Below are positions 9,068 through 17,120 of a DNA stretch of 64,000 nucleotides, in pieces. A model generated the notes under the pieces. The model searched no databases, was not told the origin of the DNA, and saw nothing but the letters and a program-made list of their open reading frames with translations. Within the stretch, counting starts at the first letter, position 1; each line of letters opens with the position of its first letter. The position numbers were made by a program, and so were the translations under genes. Source of the stretch: Chryseolinea soli (lineage in GTDB: Bacteria > Bacteroidota > Bacteroidia > Cytophagales > Cyclobacteriaceae); assembly GCF_003589925.1 (NCBI RefSeq), contig NZ_CP032382.1:1364001-1428000 (forward strand), in the 5' to 3' direction.

Positions 9068-9104
9068 AAAAATAAAAAAGCTGCCCGCGTGTTTGCGGGC
9101 AGCT
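9068..9104 (-). terminator. Rho-independent terminator of the SMP-30-like gene
   Basis: A perfect 10-bp GC-rich stem (9079-9088 with 9095-9104, 6-base loop) is followed on the minus strand by a long U-tract encoded by the A-rich bases 9068-9079. It starts 25 bases after the stop of the gene ending at 9129 and separates it from the DUF2157 operon. Confidence 0.9.
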
Positions 9105-9128
9105 CCATTTTTTTTCCAGCCGTTGTTG

Positions 9129-9959
9129 TTACTTCGCCAGGGTGTAGGCCATCACACCGTTGGCAAAGAATGTGGGCACATACAGTGTGTTTGTCTTTGC
9201 ATCGAACTCGATGTCGGCGGCGTTCCATTTTTGCTCGCGGGTATCGAGAAGTTTTTTCACTTCGCCTTTTGCGTTTACAAAATCCACTTCACCGTTCCAG
9301 CTCGACACGAGGTATTCGTCTTTGCCCACCGGCACTACACCATCGGCACCTTCGGCGGTGGTGGTGTATTTGGTAAATTTTTTGTCGGCCGTGAGTTTAT
9401 AATTGACGCCCGTGGCAAAATCCACCACATAGAGATCGTTGCCTTGTGCGAGCAAGCCGTTCACACCTTTCAATTCGGTGCTTTCGAAATAGACTTCGGC
9501 TTTGCCGTCTTTGATGCGGTGGATCTTGTTGGTGCCGGTGTCGGAAACATAGACGTTGCCTTGTTTATCTACCGTGATGTCGTTCAGGAATTTGGCGTCG
9601 GGGATTTCCACGAAGCTCGTGATCTTTCCAGTGCCGATGTCGATGATGGCCACGCGGCTGATGTCGGCGACGTACAAATTATTTTTGAACTGGCCCATAC
9701 CTTTGGGAGCGTCCAATCCTTTTACCCAGGCCGCAGAAATGATCTTGCCGGCGGGCGATACTTTGGCGATGGAGCCAACACCGTCTTTGCCATCGGGTTT
9801 GCCGTCGATGCAGGCCACGTAGAGCACATTATTTTTTGCATCAAACAATACCGACTCGGGCACACGAAGCAGGGTGTCGGTTTTCCACTTCAAGGTGAGG
9901 GTCTGTGCGGACGCTGCCAGCGCGAAGAGCGACAGCATGAGGGTAAGCATTCTTTTCAT
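9129..9959 (-). CDS. Secreted SMP-30/gluconolactonase-like beta-propeller
   Basis: A 276-residue protein with a signal peptide (MKRMLTLMLSLFALAASAQ). Repeated NHL/SMP-30-like blades contain signatures such as NDITVDKQGNVYVSDTG, NNLYVADIS and NDLYVVDF. The six-bladed SMP-30 fold includes calcium-dependent lactonases. The metal-binding Asn/Asp residues may be present in NDITV, but enzyme activity is not proven by what can be seen. It is probably periplasmic. It forms a single-gene unit with its own terminator. Confidence 0.78.
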   Translation of the reverse strand: MKRMLTLMLSLFALAASAQTLTLKWKTDTLLRVPESVLFDAKNNVLYVACIDGKPDGKDGVGSIAKVSPAGKIISAAWVKGLDAPKGMGQFKNNLYVADISRVAIIDIGTGKITSFVEIPDAKFLNDITVDKQGNVYVSDTGTNKIHRIKDGKAEVYFESTELKGVNGLLAQGNDLYVVDFATGVNYKLTADKKFTKYTTTAEGADGVVPVGKDEYLVSSWNGEVDFVNAKGEVKKLLDTREQKWNAADIEFDAKTNTLYVPTFFANGVMAYTLAK

Positions 9960-10049
9960 AGCCGTATTTATTTTTTTTGGGTTGAGACAAAGTAACGCAT
10001 TATGTCCGGGGAAGTTCCTTCCCTTTGAAGAAATTCCAGGACCGGCAGA

Positions 10050-11003
10050 TCAGCTCAGGGCCATCACGATAAAAACGATGTTGGCCAGCAGGTAAGCGCC
10101 CACCACAATTTTGGCTCCTTGCCGGTTCACGGTCAAGGCCAGTGCCTCGTTGCCGCGATCGACCAGCTTCAACGAGATGGCCGACACAATAAGTGTCATC
10201 AAAATGGCGACAAACGTGAGCGCGTGCAACGTATCCACTAAGGTAAACGACGAAGACTCCGGCAAAAGGGAATCGATGATATACTTGTTACCCACCGCAG
10301 CAAACAAACCACCGACCGGCAACCCAAAGCGGGGTTCCAACTCGGAAGGATGCGGCGTGAAGCTGACGATGGAAATGAGAAACGCAATGTACATGCCGAT
10401 AAAGATCTTCATGAACAACCCCCAGGCATCGCGCTCGATCTCCATCTCGATGTTGAACGACGAGAACACCTGCGACGTGCTGGACGGGTCGCCGAAGCCG
10501 GTCTCGTATGTATTTTCCTCGCGGCTTACTTTGAAGTTGGTGATGGTCCACCCGTCGATGGCGTCGTCGTGGTCGAATTGGCTGCCTTTTACGTCGGGTT
10601 CGAAGATGAGCTTGGTTTTATCAAAGAGCGTGTTCTCGATTTGCACCCGCAGATGCTGCGAATCGAAAGGGAAGTCGCGCACGTCCCATTTCTCTTTCAT
10701 GGTGCATTTCATCTTCATGATGTCCCATGCTTTATCACCGAGGCTATCGGGGATGAGCTCGGGCGGCTCGATGGATTTGGCGTTGGGGATGTCCAGTTGT
10801 TTGGAGAAATCGAATTTGGAGTTGCCATAAACAAACCAAAGCCAGAACCGGACGGTGTATTCCTTGTCGTGAAAGTTGATGTCGTGAACGCTGATCACAT
10901 AGCTCCCGACCTTCACCGTGTCGGGCGGCGCCTCCGCGGTGTTTTGCGCGGGAGCCAGGAAGGGTAGAAAAGAAAAGAGGAGAACTGTATAAAGCTTTTT
11001 CAT
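10050..11003 (-). CDS. Prokaryotic pentameric ligand-gated ion channel (Cys-loop superfamily) homologue
   Basis: A 317-residue protein with a signal peptide (residues 1-19), an extracellular beta-rich domain and four membrane helices at about 197-215, 228-247, 257-280 and 297-315. The Cys-loop superfamily signature W..RDFPFDSQ is at residues 106-116 (FPFD 111-114). The LLPESSSFTLVD stretch after the second helix matches the M2-M3 loop of GLIC and ELIC. The total length equals that of the known bacterial channels. As in other bacterial members, the two Cys of the loop are absent. The ligand and ion selectivity cannot be read from the sequence. The start is the ATG at 11003. Confidence 0.78.
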   Translation of the reverse strand: MKKLYTVLLFSFLPFLAPAQNTAEAPPDTVKVGSYVISVHDINFHDKEYTVRFWLWFVYGNSKFDFSKQLDIPNAKSIEPPELIPDSLGDKAWDIMKMKCTMKEKWDVRDFPFDSQHLRVQIENTLFDKTKLIFEPDVKGSQFDHDDAIDGWTITNFKVSREENTYETGFGDPSSTSQVFSSFNIEMEIERDAWGLFMKIFIGMYIAFLISIVSFTPHPSELEPRFGLPVGGLFAAVGNKYIIDSLLPESSSFTLVDTLHALTFVAILMTLIVSAISLKLVDRGNEALALTVNRQGAKIVVGAYLLANIVFIVMALS

Positions 11004-11342
11004 GTGCTTTTGAGTCGCCTCAAAATTAATTTTTTTGTGTTGATTATCACCATCCTTTTGGGAAGACAACAACTTTGGGGGCTACCGGCCAGGGATTGGA
11101 GTGGAAAGCCCGGAGTGCGGTGGGGAAAGGGAGTGTGATTTGTTGGTGAGACACTAACAAATATTTTAATCGGGGTTGGAATGGAGGAGACAAGGGGTTG
11201 GGCGGACTTGGAACGGAAAGCCCGGCCCGAGGCCTCCGAGGGGGCCGCCAAAACTTTTTTTTTCCGGGAACCCCGCTTTTAATGGCCTTCCTAAAACTGG
11301 GCTTTTTGTACTATTTTCGTGCTCGATAAAACCAACACCTTT
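11004..11342. other. Divergent intergenic region between channel and membrane-protein genes
   Basis: About 340 bases without a credible gene. It must hold the promoters of both neighbours. A GC-rich imperfect duplication is visible (gaaagcccgg at about 11103 and 11217). A TATTTTCG sequence shortly before the plus-strand start resembles the TAnnTTTG box. Nothing else is recognised. Confidence 0.4.
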
Positions 11343-11771
11343 ATGTACGAATTTTTGCTCAAAGCACACTCCGGTCTTCGCTATCTCGTATTGCTCGGGT
11401 TAGTCGTGGTTGTGATAAAGTCATTGATGGGGATGTTGAACAAACAGCCCTACTCCAGCCTCGACAACAAGCTGGGCTTGTTCACTTTTATCTTTACGCA
11501 CACCCAATTGCTGCTGGGGCTGCTGTTATATTTTACGAGCCCGTTCGTGCAGTTCGGCGACCACACGATGAGCGACAAGACGACACGCTACTGGACCGTT
11601 GAACATATTGTGGGTATGCTGGTGGCCGTGGTGTTGATCACCCTGGCCCGCTCCACGTCAAAACGTATGACCATCGACGCCGACAAACACAAGCGCATGT
11701 TCATCTTCAACTTTGTGGCCCTGGTAGTGATCATTGCCATGATCGCGATCAGCGGACGCAAAATCGTCTGA
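11343..11771 (+). CDS. Four-helix membrane protein, cytochrome b-like
   Basis: A 142-residue protein starting at the ATG at 11343 (MYEFLLKAHSGLRYL). It has four hydrophobic helices. Conserved-looking histidines lie at helix ends (KAHSGLR, FTHTQ, VEHIVGM), a pattern compatible with haem b ligation, and homologues in Bacteroidota are often labelled cytochrome B. No CxxCH or other firm haem motif is present, so haem binding is only inferred. No operon partner is apparent, because the next gene converges on it. Confidence 0.6.
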   Translation: MYEFLLKAHSGLRYLVLLGLVVVVIKSLMGMLNKQPYSSLDNKLGLFTFIFTHTQLLLGLLLYFTSPFVQFGDHTMSDKTTRYWTVEHIVGMLVAVVLITLARSTSKRMTIDADKHKRMFIFNFVALVVIIAMIAISGRKIV

Positions 11772-11794
11772 TCCCTTCTTTCATTATTTTTCTG

Positions 11795-12364
11795 TTACTT
11801 TTTACGGATGGTGCAGCCCACAGGTCGCACCTCCGTGGTGGCAGGCTTCTGGTTGCTCAAGAGGCTGTTGATCGCATCCTTGAGATAGGCATTCCGCACG
11901 TCGGCCTCCACCTGGGCATTGTCGTCGATGGCGCCGGAGTAGAGCACGGTGAATTTGCCGCCGCTGTTCTTTAACACAAATACTTGTGGACTTTTCGTAG
12001 CGCCCAGCGACTGCATCAAGCTTTGATCCTTGTCTGCCAGGTAAGGTGCAGACACACCCCACTTCTGAGCCGCCTTCGTCATGTTCTCGGCCGACTCGGG
12101 TGCGTCCACGCTGGCGTTCACCAGCAGCACGGGCACGTTGGCCGGCTGTTCTTTTGCAAGCTTATTGATGCGCGCGCGGTAATACTCATCGTAGGCACAG
12201 GCGTTCGTAGTGAAGATCACCACGACCCCTGCGCTGGAGGAATAGTTGGCCAGCGACACCTTGCTGCCGTCCACCACGTTGGTGAGGGAAAAGTCAGCTA
12301 CCTGTTGAGCCCGGATGGCGGGGAAGACGCCGAACATGGCCACCAGGAAAAGAACGGTTCTCAT
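11795..12364 (-). CDS. Secreted redoxin / thioredoxin-like protein with a single active-site Cys
   Basis: A 189-residue protein with a signal peptide (residues 1-19) and an AhpC/TSA-like fold. VVVIFTTNACAYDEYYRARI carries one Cys where classical thioredoxins have CxxC. The C-terminus has a second Cys (PVGCTIRKK), typical of the Bacteroidota redoxins with the NxCxY motif. It is probably a periplasmic thiol protein, and the resolving partner is unknown. The ATG at 12364 overlaps the stop of the upstream phosphopantetheinyl transferase gene by 4 bases. Confidence 0.75.
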   Translation of the reverse strand: MRTVLFLVAMFGVFPAIRAQQVADFSLTNVVDGSKVSLANYSSSAGVVVIFTTNACAYDEYYRARINKLAKEQPANVPVLLVNASVDAPESAENMTKAAQKWGVSAPYLADKDQSLMQSLGATKSPQVFVLKNSGGKFTVLYSGAIDDNAQVEADVRNAYLKDAINSLLSNQKPATTEVRPVGCTIRKK

Positions 12365-12996
12365 ATTTTTTTGGATTGGTTGAAAACAACTACAAAGTTG
12401 GGGTACACGCTATAGTGTAAAGGTATCATGGATACCCTATCCTTAACAATTATTCTGCCATGAATCTCGCCCTCCATTTCCTCGCGAAACGGGCTAATTA
12501 GGAGGTTTTCGGAGAAAACCAGGTCCTTTTTGCCGTAGACTTTCAGCAGGGCTTCCTTGGCACACCAGTAGATGCAATGCTTGGTCAGGCTGGTGCCGGC
12601 GTCGTGCAATTCTTCGGGGGCAAACACCCGTGGGGCGATGCGAAACAATTTGTCTTTGGGCTGTTCGAGGTCGATGCCGACGGCTTGGTTCAGGTCGAGC
12701 AGGGCGCCGACATAAGGATACGAGTGGCTCAGCGACAGGTGATGATCGTATCCCTCGGGGTAGGGCTTGCCAAACTCGTCTTTGGTGATGCCTTGAAAGG
12801 AAAGGCCCATTTTCTCCATGATCGTCTTCACCAGGGCACGTCCTGCCAGGTATTCCAGGCGTTTGTTGGGGTGCACCAGGGTGTCGGGCACGGTTTCGTA
12901 GGGGAGAACGCGGGCAGCCAGCTCACTTTCGGTCTCTGAAATTCGCCACAAGGCCCATGCGCGGCCGGGTTCCTGAACTATTTTTTCTAAGGGCAT
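12361..12996 (-). CDS. 4'-phosphopantetheinyl transferase superfamily protein (Sfp/AcpT type)
   Basis: A 211-residue protein from the ATG at 12996. The magnesium-binding motif GIDLE (Asp109, Glu111) and the second motif WCAKEALLK (Lys147, Glu148) are in the right order and spacing. The enzyme moves the phosphopantetheine arm of CoA onto a serine of acyl or peptidyl carrier proteins. No carrier protein or synthase lies nearby, so it may be the cell's general transferase for fatty-acid ACP. It is coupled by a 4-base overlap to the redoxin and divergent from the WD40 gene. Confidence 0.88.
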   Translation of the reverse strand: MPLEKIVQEPGRAWALWRISETESELAARVLPYETVPDTLVHPNKRLEYLAGRALVKTIMEKMGLSFQGITKDEFGKPYPEGYDHHLSLSHSYPYVGALLDLNQAVGIDLEQPKDKLFRIAPRVFAPEELHDAGTSLTKHCIYWCAKEALLKVYGKKDLVFSENLLISPFREEMEGEIHGRIIVKDRVSMIPLHYSVYPNFVVVFNQSKKI

Positions 12997-13003
12997 GCGG
13001 AAT

Positions 13004-13037
13004 AACTTTTCGAAAGTTAGAACTTTCGGAAAGTTAA
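13004..13037. promoter_or_regulatory. Paired near-palindromes in a divergent promoter region
   Basis: Two 15-base near-palindromes (aacttttcgaaagtt and aactttcggaaagtt) lie with centres 19 bases apart in the roughly 50-base gap between the divergent phosphopantetheinyl transferase and WD40 genes. Spacing near two helical turns and dyad symmetry suggest a binding site for a dimeric regulator. This is inference from geometry. Confidence 0.35.
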
Positions 13038-13047
13038 TCGACGTAGG

Positions 13048-13968
13048 TTGAAGGTAGAAGTTCAAAAACTGCACACGCTCACGGGCCACTCGGACTGCGT
13101 CTATACGCTGGCCCGCTCGGACGACAGTCACCATTTTTTCTCCGCCGCCGGCGACGGCATGGTGGCGCGCTGGGACCTCCGCTCACCCGAAACCGGCGAG
13201 CTCATTGCCCGGCTGCCCAACTCCATCTATGCTTTGCATCATCATCGCCTCCTTGATCTTTTGGTGGTGGGTCATAACTATGATGGCATTCACTTGTTAG
13301 ACTGGCAGAATAAAAAGGAGATCGGGTCGTTACAACTTACGAAGGCCGCCATCTTCGACCTGCAAAGCTTGGGTGAAGATGTGCTGGTCGCAGCAGGCGA
13401 TGGCAGCCTTACGAAGGTGGCCTTGCCTTCGCTCACGGTGAAAGACCAGGTGCAGGCGTCGGCACAAAGCGCGCGCACCATTGCCGTGAACGAAGCGCGT
13501 AACGAAGTGGCGGTCGGCTACAGCGACAACAGCATCCGCATCTTCGATGGCGACCTGCGATTGAAGCAGGAGTGGGTGGCACATGCCAACTCCGTGTTCA
13601 CGTTACGGTATAGTCCCGATGGCCAGTACCTCATCAGCGGCTCGCGCGATGCGCGCTTCAAAGTGTGGGATGTCTTGGGCGGATACCGGTTGGCAGGCGA
13701 AGTGGTGGCCCACCTCTTTGCGATAAATCATATCGATTTTAGCCCGGATGGCAAACATTTCGTAACTTGTAGCATGGATAAATCCATTAAGGTGTGGGAT
13801 TGGGAGGCGTTGAAGTTGTTAAAAGTAATCGACCGGGCCCGCCATGCAGGGCATGGAACTTCTGTCAATAAACTACTGTGGACAAATTATCATCAGCAAT
13901 TGATCAGTGCCAGCGACGACCGGAGCATCTCTGTCTGGAACATACATTTTGAAAAACAACCTTTATGA
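13048..13968 (+). CDS. WD40 repeat protein
   Basis: A 306-residue cytoplasmic protein (no signal peptide) made of WD40 blades. Clear GH...WD signatures are GHSDCVYTL...ARWDL, HANSVFTLRYSPDGQYLISGSRDARFKVWD and NHIDFSPDGKHFVTCSMDKSIKVWD. The final blade ends DDRSISVWNIHF. No ATG lies near the 5' end and an in-frame stop lies close upstream, so a TTG start at 13048 is the best choice. The stop overlaps the DivIVA start (ATGA). WD40 propellers act as protein scaffolds, and coupling to DivIVA suggests a role in envelope or division organisation (inference). Confidence 0.8.
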   Translation: MKVEVQKLHTLTGHSDCVYTLARSDDSHHFFSAAGDGMVARWDLRSPETGELIARLPNSIYALHHHRLLDLLVVGHNYDGIHLLDWQNKKEIGSLQLTKAAIFDLQSLGEDVLVAAGDGSLTKVALPSLTVKDQVQASAQSARTIAVNEARNEVAVGYSDNSIRIFDGDLRLKQEWVAHANSVFTLRYSPDGQYLISGSRDARFKVWDVLGGYRLAGEVVAHLFAINHIDFSPDGKHFVTCSMDKSIKVWDWEALKLLKVIDRARHAGHGTSVNKLLWTNYHQQLISASDDRSISVWNIHFEKQPL

Positions 13969-14705
13969 GAATAACACCCCTGGACATACGGCAGAAGACC
14001 TTTGAGAAGAATTTCAGAGGTTACGAAAAAGATGAGGTGAACGCATTCCTCCTTTCGCTTTCCCAAGAGTGGGAAAGAATTGTCGACGAGAACAAGGAGC
14101 TGCGCATCAAGCTCGAGTCCACGGAGCGCGAAGTGACCAAGCTGCGCGAAGTGGAAAGCTCGCTCTACAAAACCCTGAAGACGGCCGAAGACACGGGCGC
14201 TAACGTGATCGAGCAAGCCCGCATGGCGGCCGACCTCCACCTGAAAGAATCGCAGATGCGCGCCGACGGCATGCTGAACGAAGCCAAGGTCAAAGCCCGC
14301 AATACCATTGAAGACTCCGACATGCGCGCCAAAGAAATACTGGCCGAAATGGAAGACCGCCTGAAACTGTTGGTGGAAAATTACAAGCAGATGGAAGCCA
14401 CGCGCGACGACCTGCTCACCAACATCCGCCACATTGCCAACGACGCCCTCGATCGCGTGGAGCGCTCGAAGATGACCATCAAAGAATTCGATCCCGACAA
14501 ACATCTGTCCATGGCGAAGCGCGAAGCCAAGCGTGTAGCCTTCCCCAACCATGTTGAAATAGAGAAACCCTTCCGGTCGGCCGAATTGCGGCCCGAACCG
14601 GTGGTGATCGAAAAAGAAGTTGTGCTGGAACAACAAACCACCACCATCCGGGTAGAGGCGCCGGTGAAAAAAATACAGAAATCATTTTTTGACGAGATCG
14701 GATGA
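13965..14705 (+). CDS. DivIVA domain-containing coiled-coil protein
   Basis: A 246-residue protein. The N-terminus (ITPLDIRQKTFEKNFRGYEK, then DEVNAFL) is the DivIVA/GpsB membrane-curvature-binding domain, followed by a long coiled coil (about residues 35-170) rich in Glu, Lys and Arg and a basic/acidic C-terminal tail. DivIVA proteins mark poles or septa and recruit envelope synthesis proteins. They are best known in Gram-positives, so a Bacteroidota copy is less studied. The gene overlaps both neighbours by 4 bases (WD40 upstream, folB downstream), which implies strong translational coupling. Confidence 0.88.
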   Translation: MRITPLDIRQKTFEKNFRGYEKDEVNAFLLSLSQEWERIVDENKELRIKLESTEREVTKLREVESSLYKTLKTAEDTGANVIEQARMAADLHLKESQMRADGMLNEAKVKARNTIEDSDMRAKEILAEMEDRLKLLVENYKQMEATRDDLLTNIRHIANDALDRVERSKMTIKEFDPDKHLSMAKREAKRVAFPNHVEIEKPFRSAELRPEPVVIEKEVVLEQQTTTIRVEAPVKKIQKSFFDEIG

Positions 14706-15061
14706 CCGGAATCATTTCCCTGGAAGGCCTGCAGTTCCATGCCTTCCACGGCGTCTATCCGCACGAACGCGAATCCGGCAACTGGTTTGAGGTGGACGTT
14801 TCTGTGGAAACCGATTTCTCTAAAGGTGCCGCCGAAGATGAGCTGGAAGGCACCGTGAACTACGAGACCATTTTCCAGATCGTGAAAGCCGAGATGCAGC
14901 TGCCTTCAAAGCTGCTGGAGACCGTGGCCGAGAAGATCGTGAACGATATCCTGACCCAACTGCCCACCACACTTTCCGTGAGACTCAAAATATCCAAACT
15001 CAACCCACCCATTGGAGGCAAATGCACCAAGGCCAGCGTTCAGTTGGAAAAAAGACGGTAG
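14702..15061 (+). CDS. folB: Dihydroneopterin aldolase
   Basis: A 119-residue protein of normal FolB length. GLQFHAFHGVYPHERESGNW contains the Tyr/His and Glu positions used for pterin binding. The catalytic Lys lies in the conserved C-terminal SKLNPPIGG region. The enzyme converts 7,8-dihydroneopterin to 6-hydroxymethyl-dihydropterin in folate synthesis. It is the third gene of the WD40-DivIVA-folB unit (ATGA overlap). Its stop codon abuts the stop codon of the convergent IscA-like gene with no bases between them. Confidence 0.9.
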   Translation: MTGIISLEGLQFHAFHGVYPHERESGNWFEVDVSVETDFSKGAAEDELEGTVNYETIFQIVKAEMQLPSKLLETVAEKIVNDILTQLPTTLSVRLKISKLNPPIGGKCTKASVQLEKRR

Positions 15062-15385
15062 TTATTTTCCGGCCGGCTGATCTTCTTTCGAGGGGTCCAC
15101 AAACACGAACCCGCGCGCCTCGTCGCCCTCAAAAAAATCGACTTCTTTGCCGATGATATACATGGTGTGTCGTTTGTCGATGTACACCGGGATGTCGTTG
15201 ATGACGTAGGCGATATCGGTATCCTTCTTTTTGTCGAACCCGATGAGCAAGGAAACGCCGCAGCCACCACCCTTCACCCCCACACGCAAGCCATAGCCGG
15301 CGGGAATGTTCTTGGTTTGCATGATCTGGCGTATCTCTTCCGCCGCCCGGGGTGACAAGGTTACGGGTTGAAGGCTTTCAAACAT
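15062..15385 (-). CDS. HesB/IscA-family iron-sulfur scaffold-like protein lacking the C-terminal CxC
   Basis: A 107-residue A-type Fe-S carrier homologue. The first cluster-ligand region is intact (GVKGGGCGVS), and the fold-defining IPVYID...Y..G..VDF segment is visible. The usual C-terminal TCGCG with two more ligand Cys is absent: the protein ends GFVFVDPSKEDQPAGK. Bacteroidota carry such variants as a recognisable subgroup. Cluster binding by a dimer through only one Cys per subunit would be unusual, so function as a carrier is uncertain. Confidence 0.8.
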   Translation of the reverse strand: MFESLQPVTLSPRAAEEIRQIMQTKNIPAGYGLRVGVKGGGCGVSLLIGFDKKKDTDIAYVINDIPVYIDKRHTMYIIGKEVDFFEGDEARGFVFVDPSKEDQPAGK

Positions 15386-15454
15386 CTGTTGTAGAAAGTA
15401 ATTTAGCGCTCAAAATTATTTAATTTCAAACACAAATAGCTGTAAATAAATTCT

Positions 15455-15976
15455 ATGGATCCGCTGGTAATGTTCATCATGGTTTTGGTTCCCGCCGCCC
15501 TCGTGTTGTATGGGGCCTTTTTGCTGGTACGCACCTTTATTCAGAAAGAAATCGATCTGAAAAAGCTGGAAGTGCGCAGCCGCAGTATCGAAACCGTGTT
15601 GCCCAACCGCCTGCAGGCCTATGAGCGCATGGCCCTGTTCCTGGAACGCATGGCCCCCCAAAACCTGCTGGTGCGACTCAGCACCTCGGGAATGGCCTCG
15701 CGCGAGTTCCACCAACTACTGTTGGCTGAGATTCGTAACGAGTATAACCATAATGTCTCACAACAAGTGTATATTAGTGAAGGCGTCTGGGAAATGATCA
15801 AAAACGCCAAAGAAGATCTCATCGTTTCCATCAACGACGCCGCCAGCGAAATGACCATGGATAGCACCAGCCTGGACCTTTCGAAAAAGATATTTGAGAA
15901 ATCGATCACCAAGTCCGTTGACCCGCTGGCACACGCACTGCTGGAGCTGAAGAAAGAAATCCAGCAAACTTTCTGA
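15455..15976 (+). CDS. Membrane-anchored conserved protein (DUF7935-like)
   Basis: A 173-residue protein with one N-terminal membrane helix (residues 5-27) and a cytoplasmic helical domain rich in charged residues (KEIDLKKLEVRSRSIE, LPNRLQAYERMALFLERM). The pattern matches a conserved protein of unknown function found in many Cytophagales and flavobacteria, from memory DUF7935. It is divergent from the IscA-like gene across a 69-base gap. No function can be assigned. Confidence 0.7.
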   Translation: MDPLVMFIMVLVPAALVLYGAFLLVRTFIQKEIDLKKLEVRSRSIETVLPNRLQAYERMALFLERMAPQNLLVRLSTSGMASREFHQLLLAEIRNEYNHNVSQQVYISEGVWEMIKNAKEDLIVSINDAASEMTMDSTSLDLSKKIFEKSITKSVDPLAHALLELKKEIQQTF

Positions 15977-16044
15977 GGGAATTAATCCCCGGCAGGTTTC
16001 GTTTTCTAGGCACCCTCTCGCATTGGAGCATATAACTTTTGCCG

Positions 16045-16443
16045 ATGAAAAATCGCTTTTTCGAGTTGGCTACGCGCCAAGCGGCCCGTCTTTTGGGCAA
16101 ACCGGGCCGTATGAAGACCTTGCTACTGCAATTCGCAGGGAAGATCAACACCGTGAAATGGGGTGATGTGCGGATCCAAACCTTCCGCGAAAAATTCTTA
16201 GTGCTGGGCCGTCTCTTACGCGCCTATGTGGTAGGGGAGTATCGTGAGATCCCCTGGAAAACCATGCTCACCCTGGTGGCCGCCCTCCTCTATTTTGTGA
16301 ACCCCCTCGATCTTATTCCAGATGTGATCCCCGTCACCGGATTGACCGACGACTTTGCCGTGCTGGTGTGGGTGTACAACGCCATGCGCCTGGAGATCGA
16401 TAAATTCCTCGCTTGGGAAAAAGCGCGGGAAGTCAGCCTATGA
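16045..16443 (+). CDS. YkvA family (DUF1232) membrane protein
   Basis: A 132-residue protein from the ATG at 16045. A TTG two codons upstream is possible. The family hallmark NPLDLIPDVIPVTGLTDD is at about residues 92-109, within a hydrophobic C-terminal half. DUF1232 proteins are small inner-membrane proteins of unknown function. A TAACTTTTG sequence ends about 4 bases before the ATG, resembling a TAnnTTTG box and suggesting a very short leader. The stop overlaps the next start (ATGA). Confidence 0.8.
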   Translation: MKNRFFELATRQAARLLGKPGRMKTLLLQFAGKINTVKWGDVRIQTFREKFLVLGRLLRAYVVGEYREIPWKTMLTLVAALLYFVNPLDLIPDVIPVTGLTDDFAVLVWVYNAMRLEIDKFLAWEKAREVSL

Positions 16444-17078
16444 AAACCGCATTGATTGCCGGAAGCACCGGATTGATTGGCAGCCAACTGTTGTCGCTGC
16501 TGTTGAAAAACCCCGAGTATGTTAAAGTGATCGCGCTCACCCGCGTGGACCTGGCGCCTCATCCTAAGCTAACCCAGATCAAGGTCGAGTTCGGCAGCCT
16601 CGGTGAAAACTCTTCCGCCCTCAAGGCCGACGATGTATACTGCTGCCTGGGTACCACCATGGCGAAGGCGGGTTCCAAGGAGAATTTCTACCAGGTGGAT
16701 TTCTATTATCCTTTTTTGCTGGCAAAGACATCCCGGTCTGTGGGGGCAAAGAAATTTATGCTGGTCTCGGCTTTGGGTGCTAACAAAAGTTCTTCCATCT
16801 ATTACAACCAGGTGAAGGGCGAAATTGAAGAGGCCATCTCCAGCGTGGCCTTTGATGCCGTTCACATTTTCAGACCCTCGTTGCTCCTGGGCCCGCGCAC
16901 CGAAAAACGTTCGGCGGAAGATGCGGCCAAATTTTTTTACAAGGCTCTGGGATTTCTGATCCCCAAAAAATATAAGGCCATCCAGTCCGCAAAAGTGGCG
17001 CGCGCCATGCAGCACTTTGCAGCAGAAGATAAAAAAGGTATTTTCATCCACGAATCCGCAGACCTGCAACGCTTCTGA
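16440..17078 (+). CDS. NAD(P)-binding Rossmann protein, HTATIP2/oxidoreductase-like
   Basis: A 212-residue atypical short-chain dehydrogenase-like protein. The dinucleotide-binding motif GSTGLIGSQ is at residues 7-15, CCLGTT follows the fourth strand, and YYNQVKGEIE carries the YxxxK pair. The C-terminal FRPSLLLGPR is typical of the HTATIP2/Fmp52 group. The substrate is unknown. The start ATG at 16440 overlaps the YkvA stop by 4 bases, so the two are coupled. Confidence 0.78.
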   Translation: MKTALIAGSTGLIGSQLLSLLLKNPEYVKVIALTRVDLAPHPKLTQIKVEFGSLGENSSALKADDVYCCLGTTMAKAGSKENFYQVDFYYPFLLAKTSRSVGAKKFMLVSALGANKSSSIYYNQVKGEIEEAISSVAFDAVHIFRPSLLLGPRTEKRSAEDAAKFFYKALGFLIPKKYKAIQSAKVARAMQHFAAEDKKGIFIHESADLQRF

Positions 17079-17120
17079 CGCAGGCGAACGGATCACACCG
17101 GTTAACCTTTTTATTTTCGT

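Noticed and set aside
9016..9228. N-terminal extension of the DUF2157 protein
   Set aside because: The extra codons run through the terminator and the 3' end of the SMP-30-like gene. The family N-terminus begins at the ATG at 9015.
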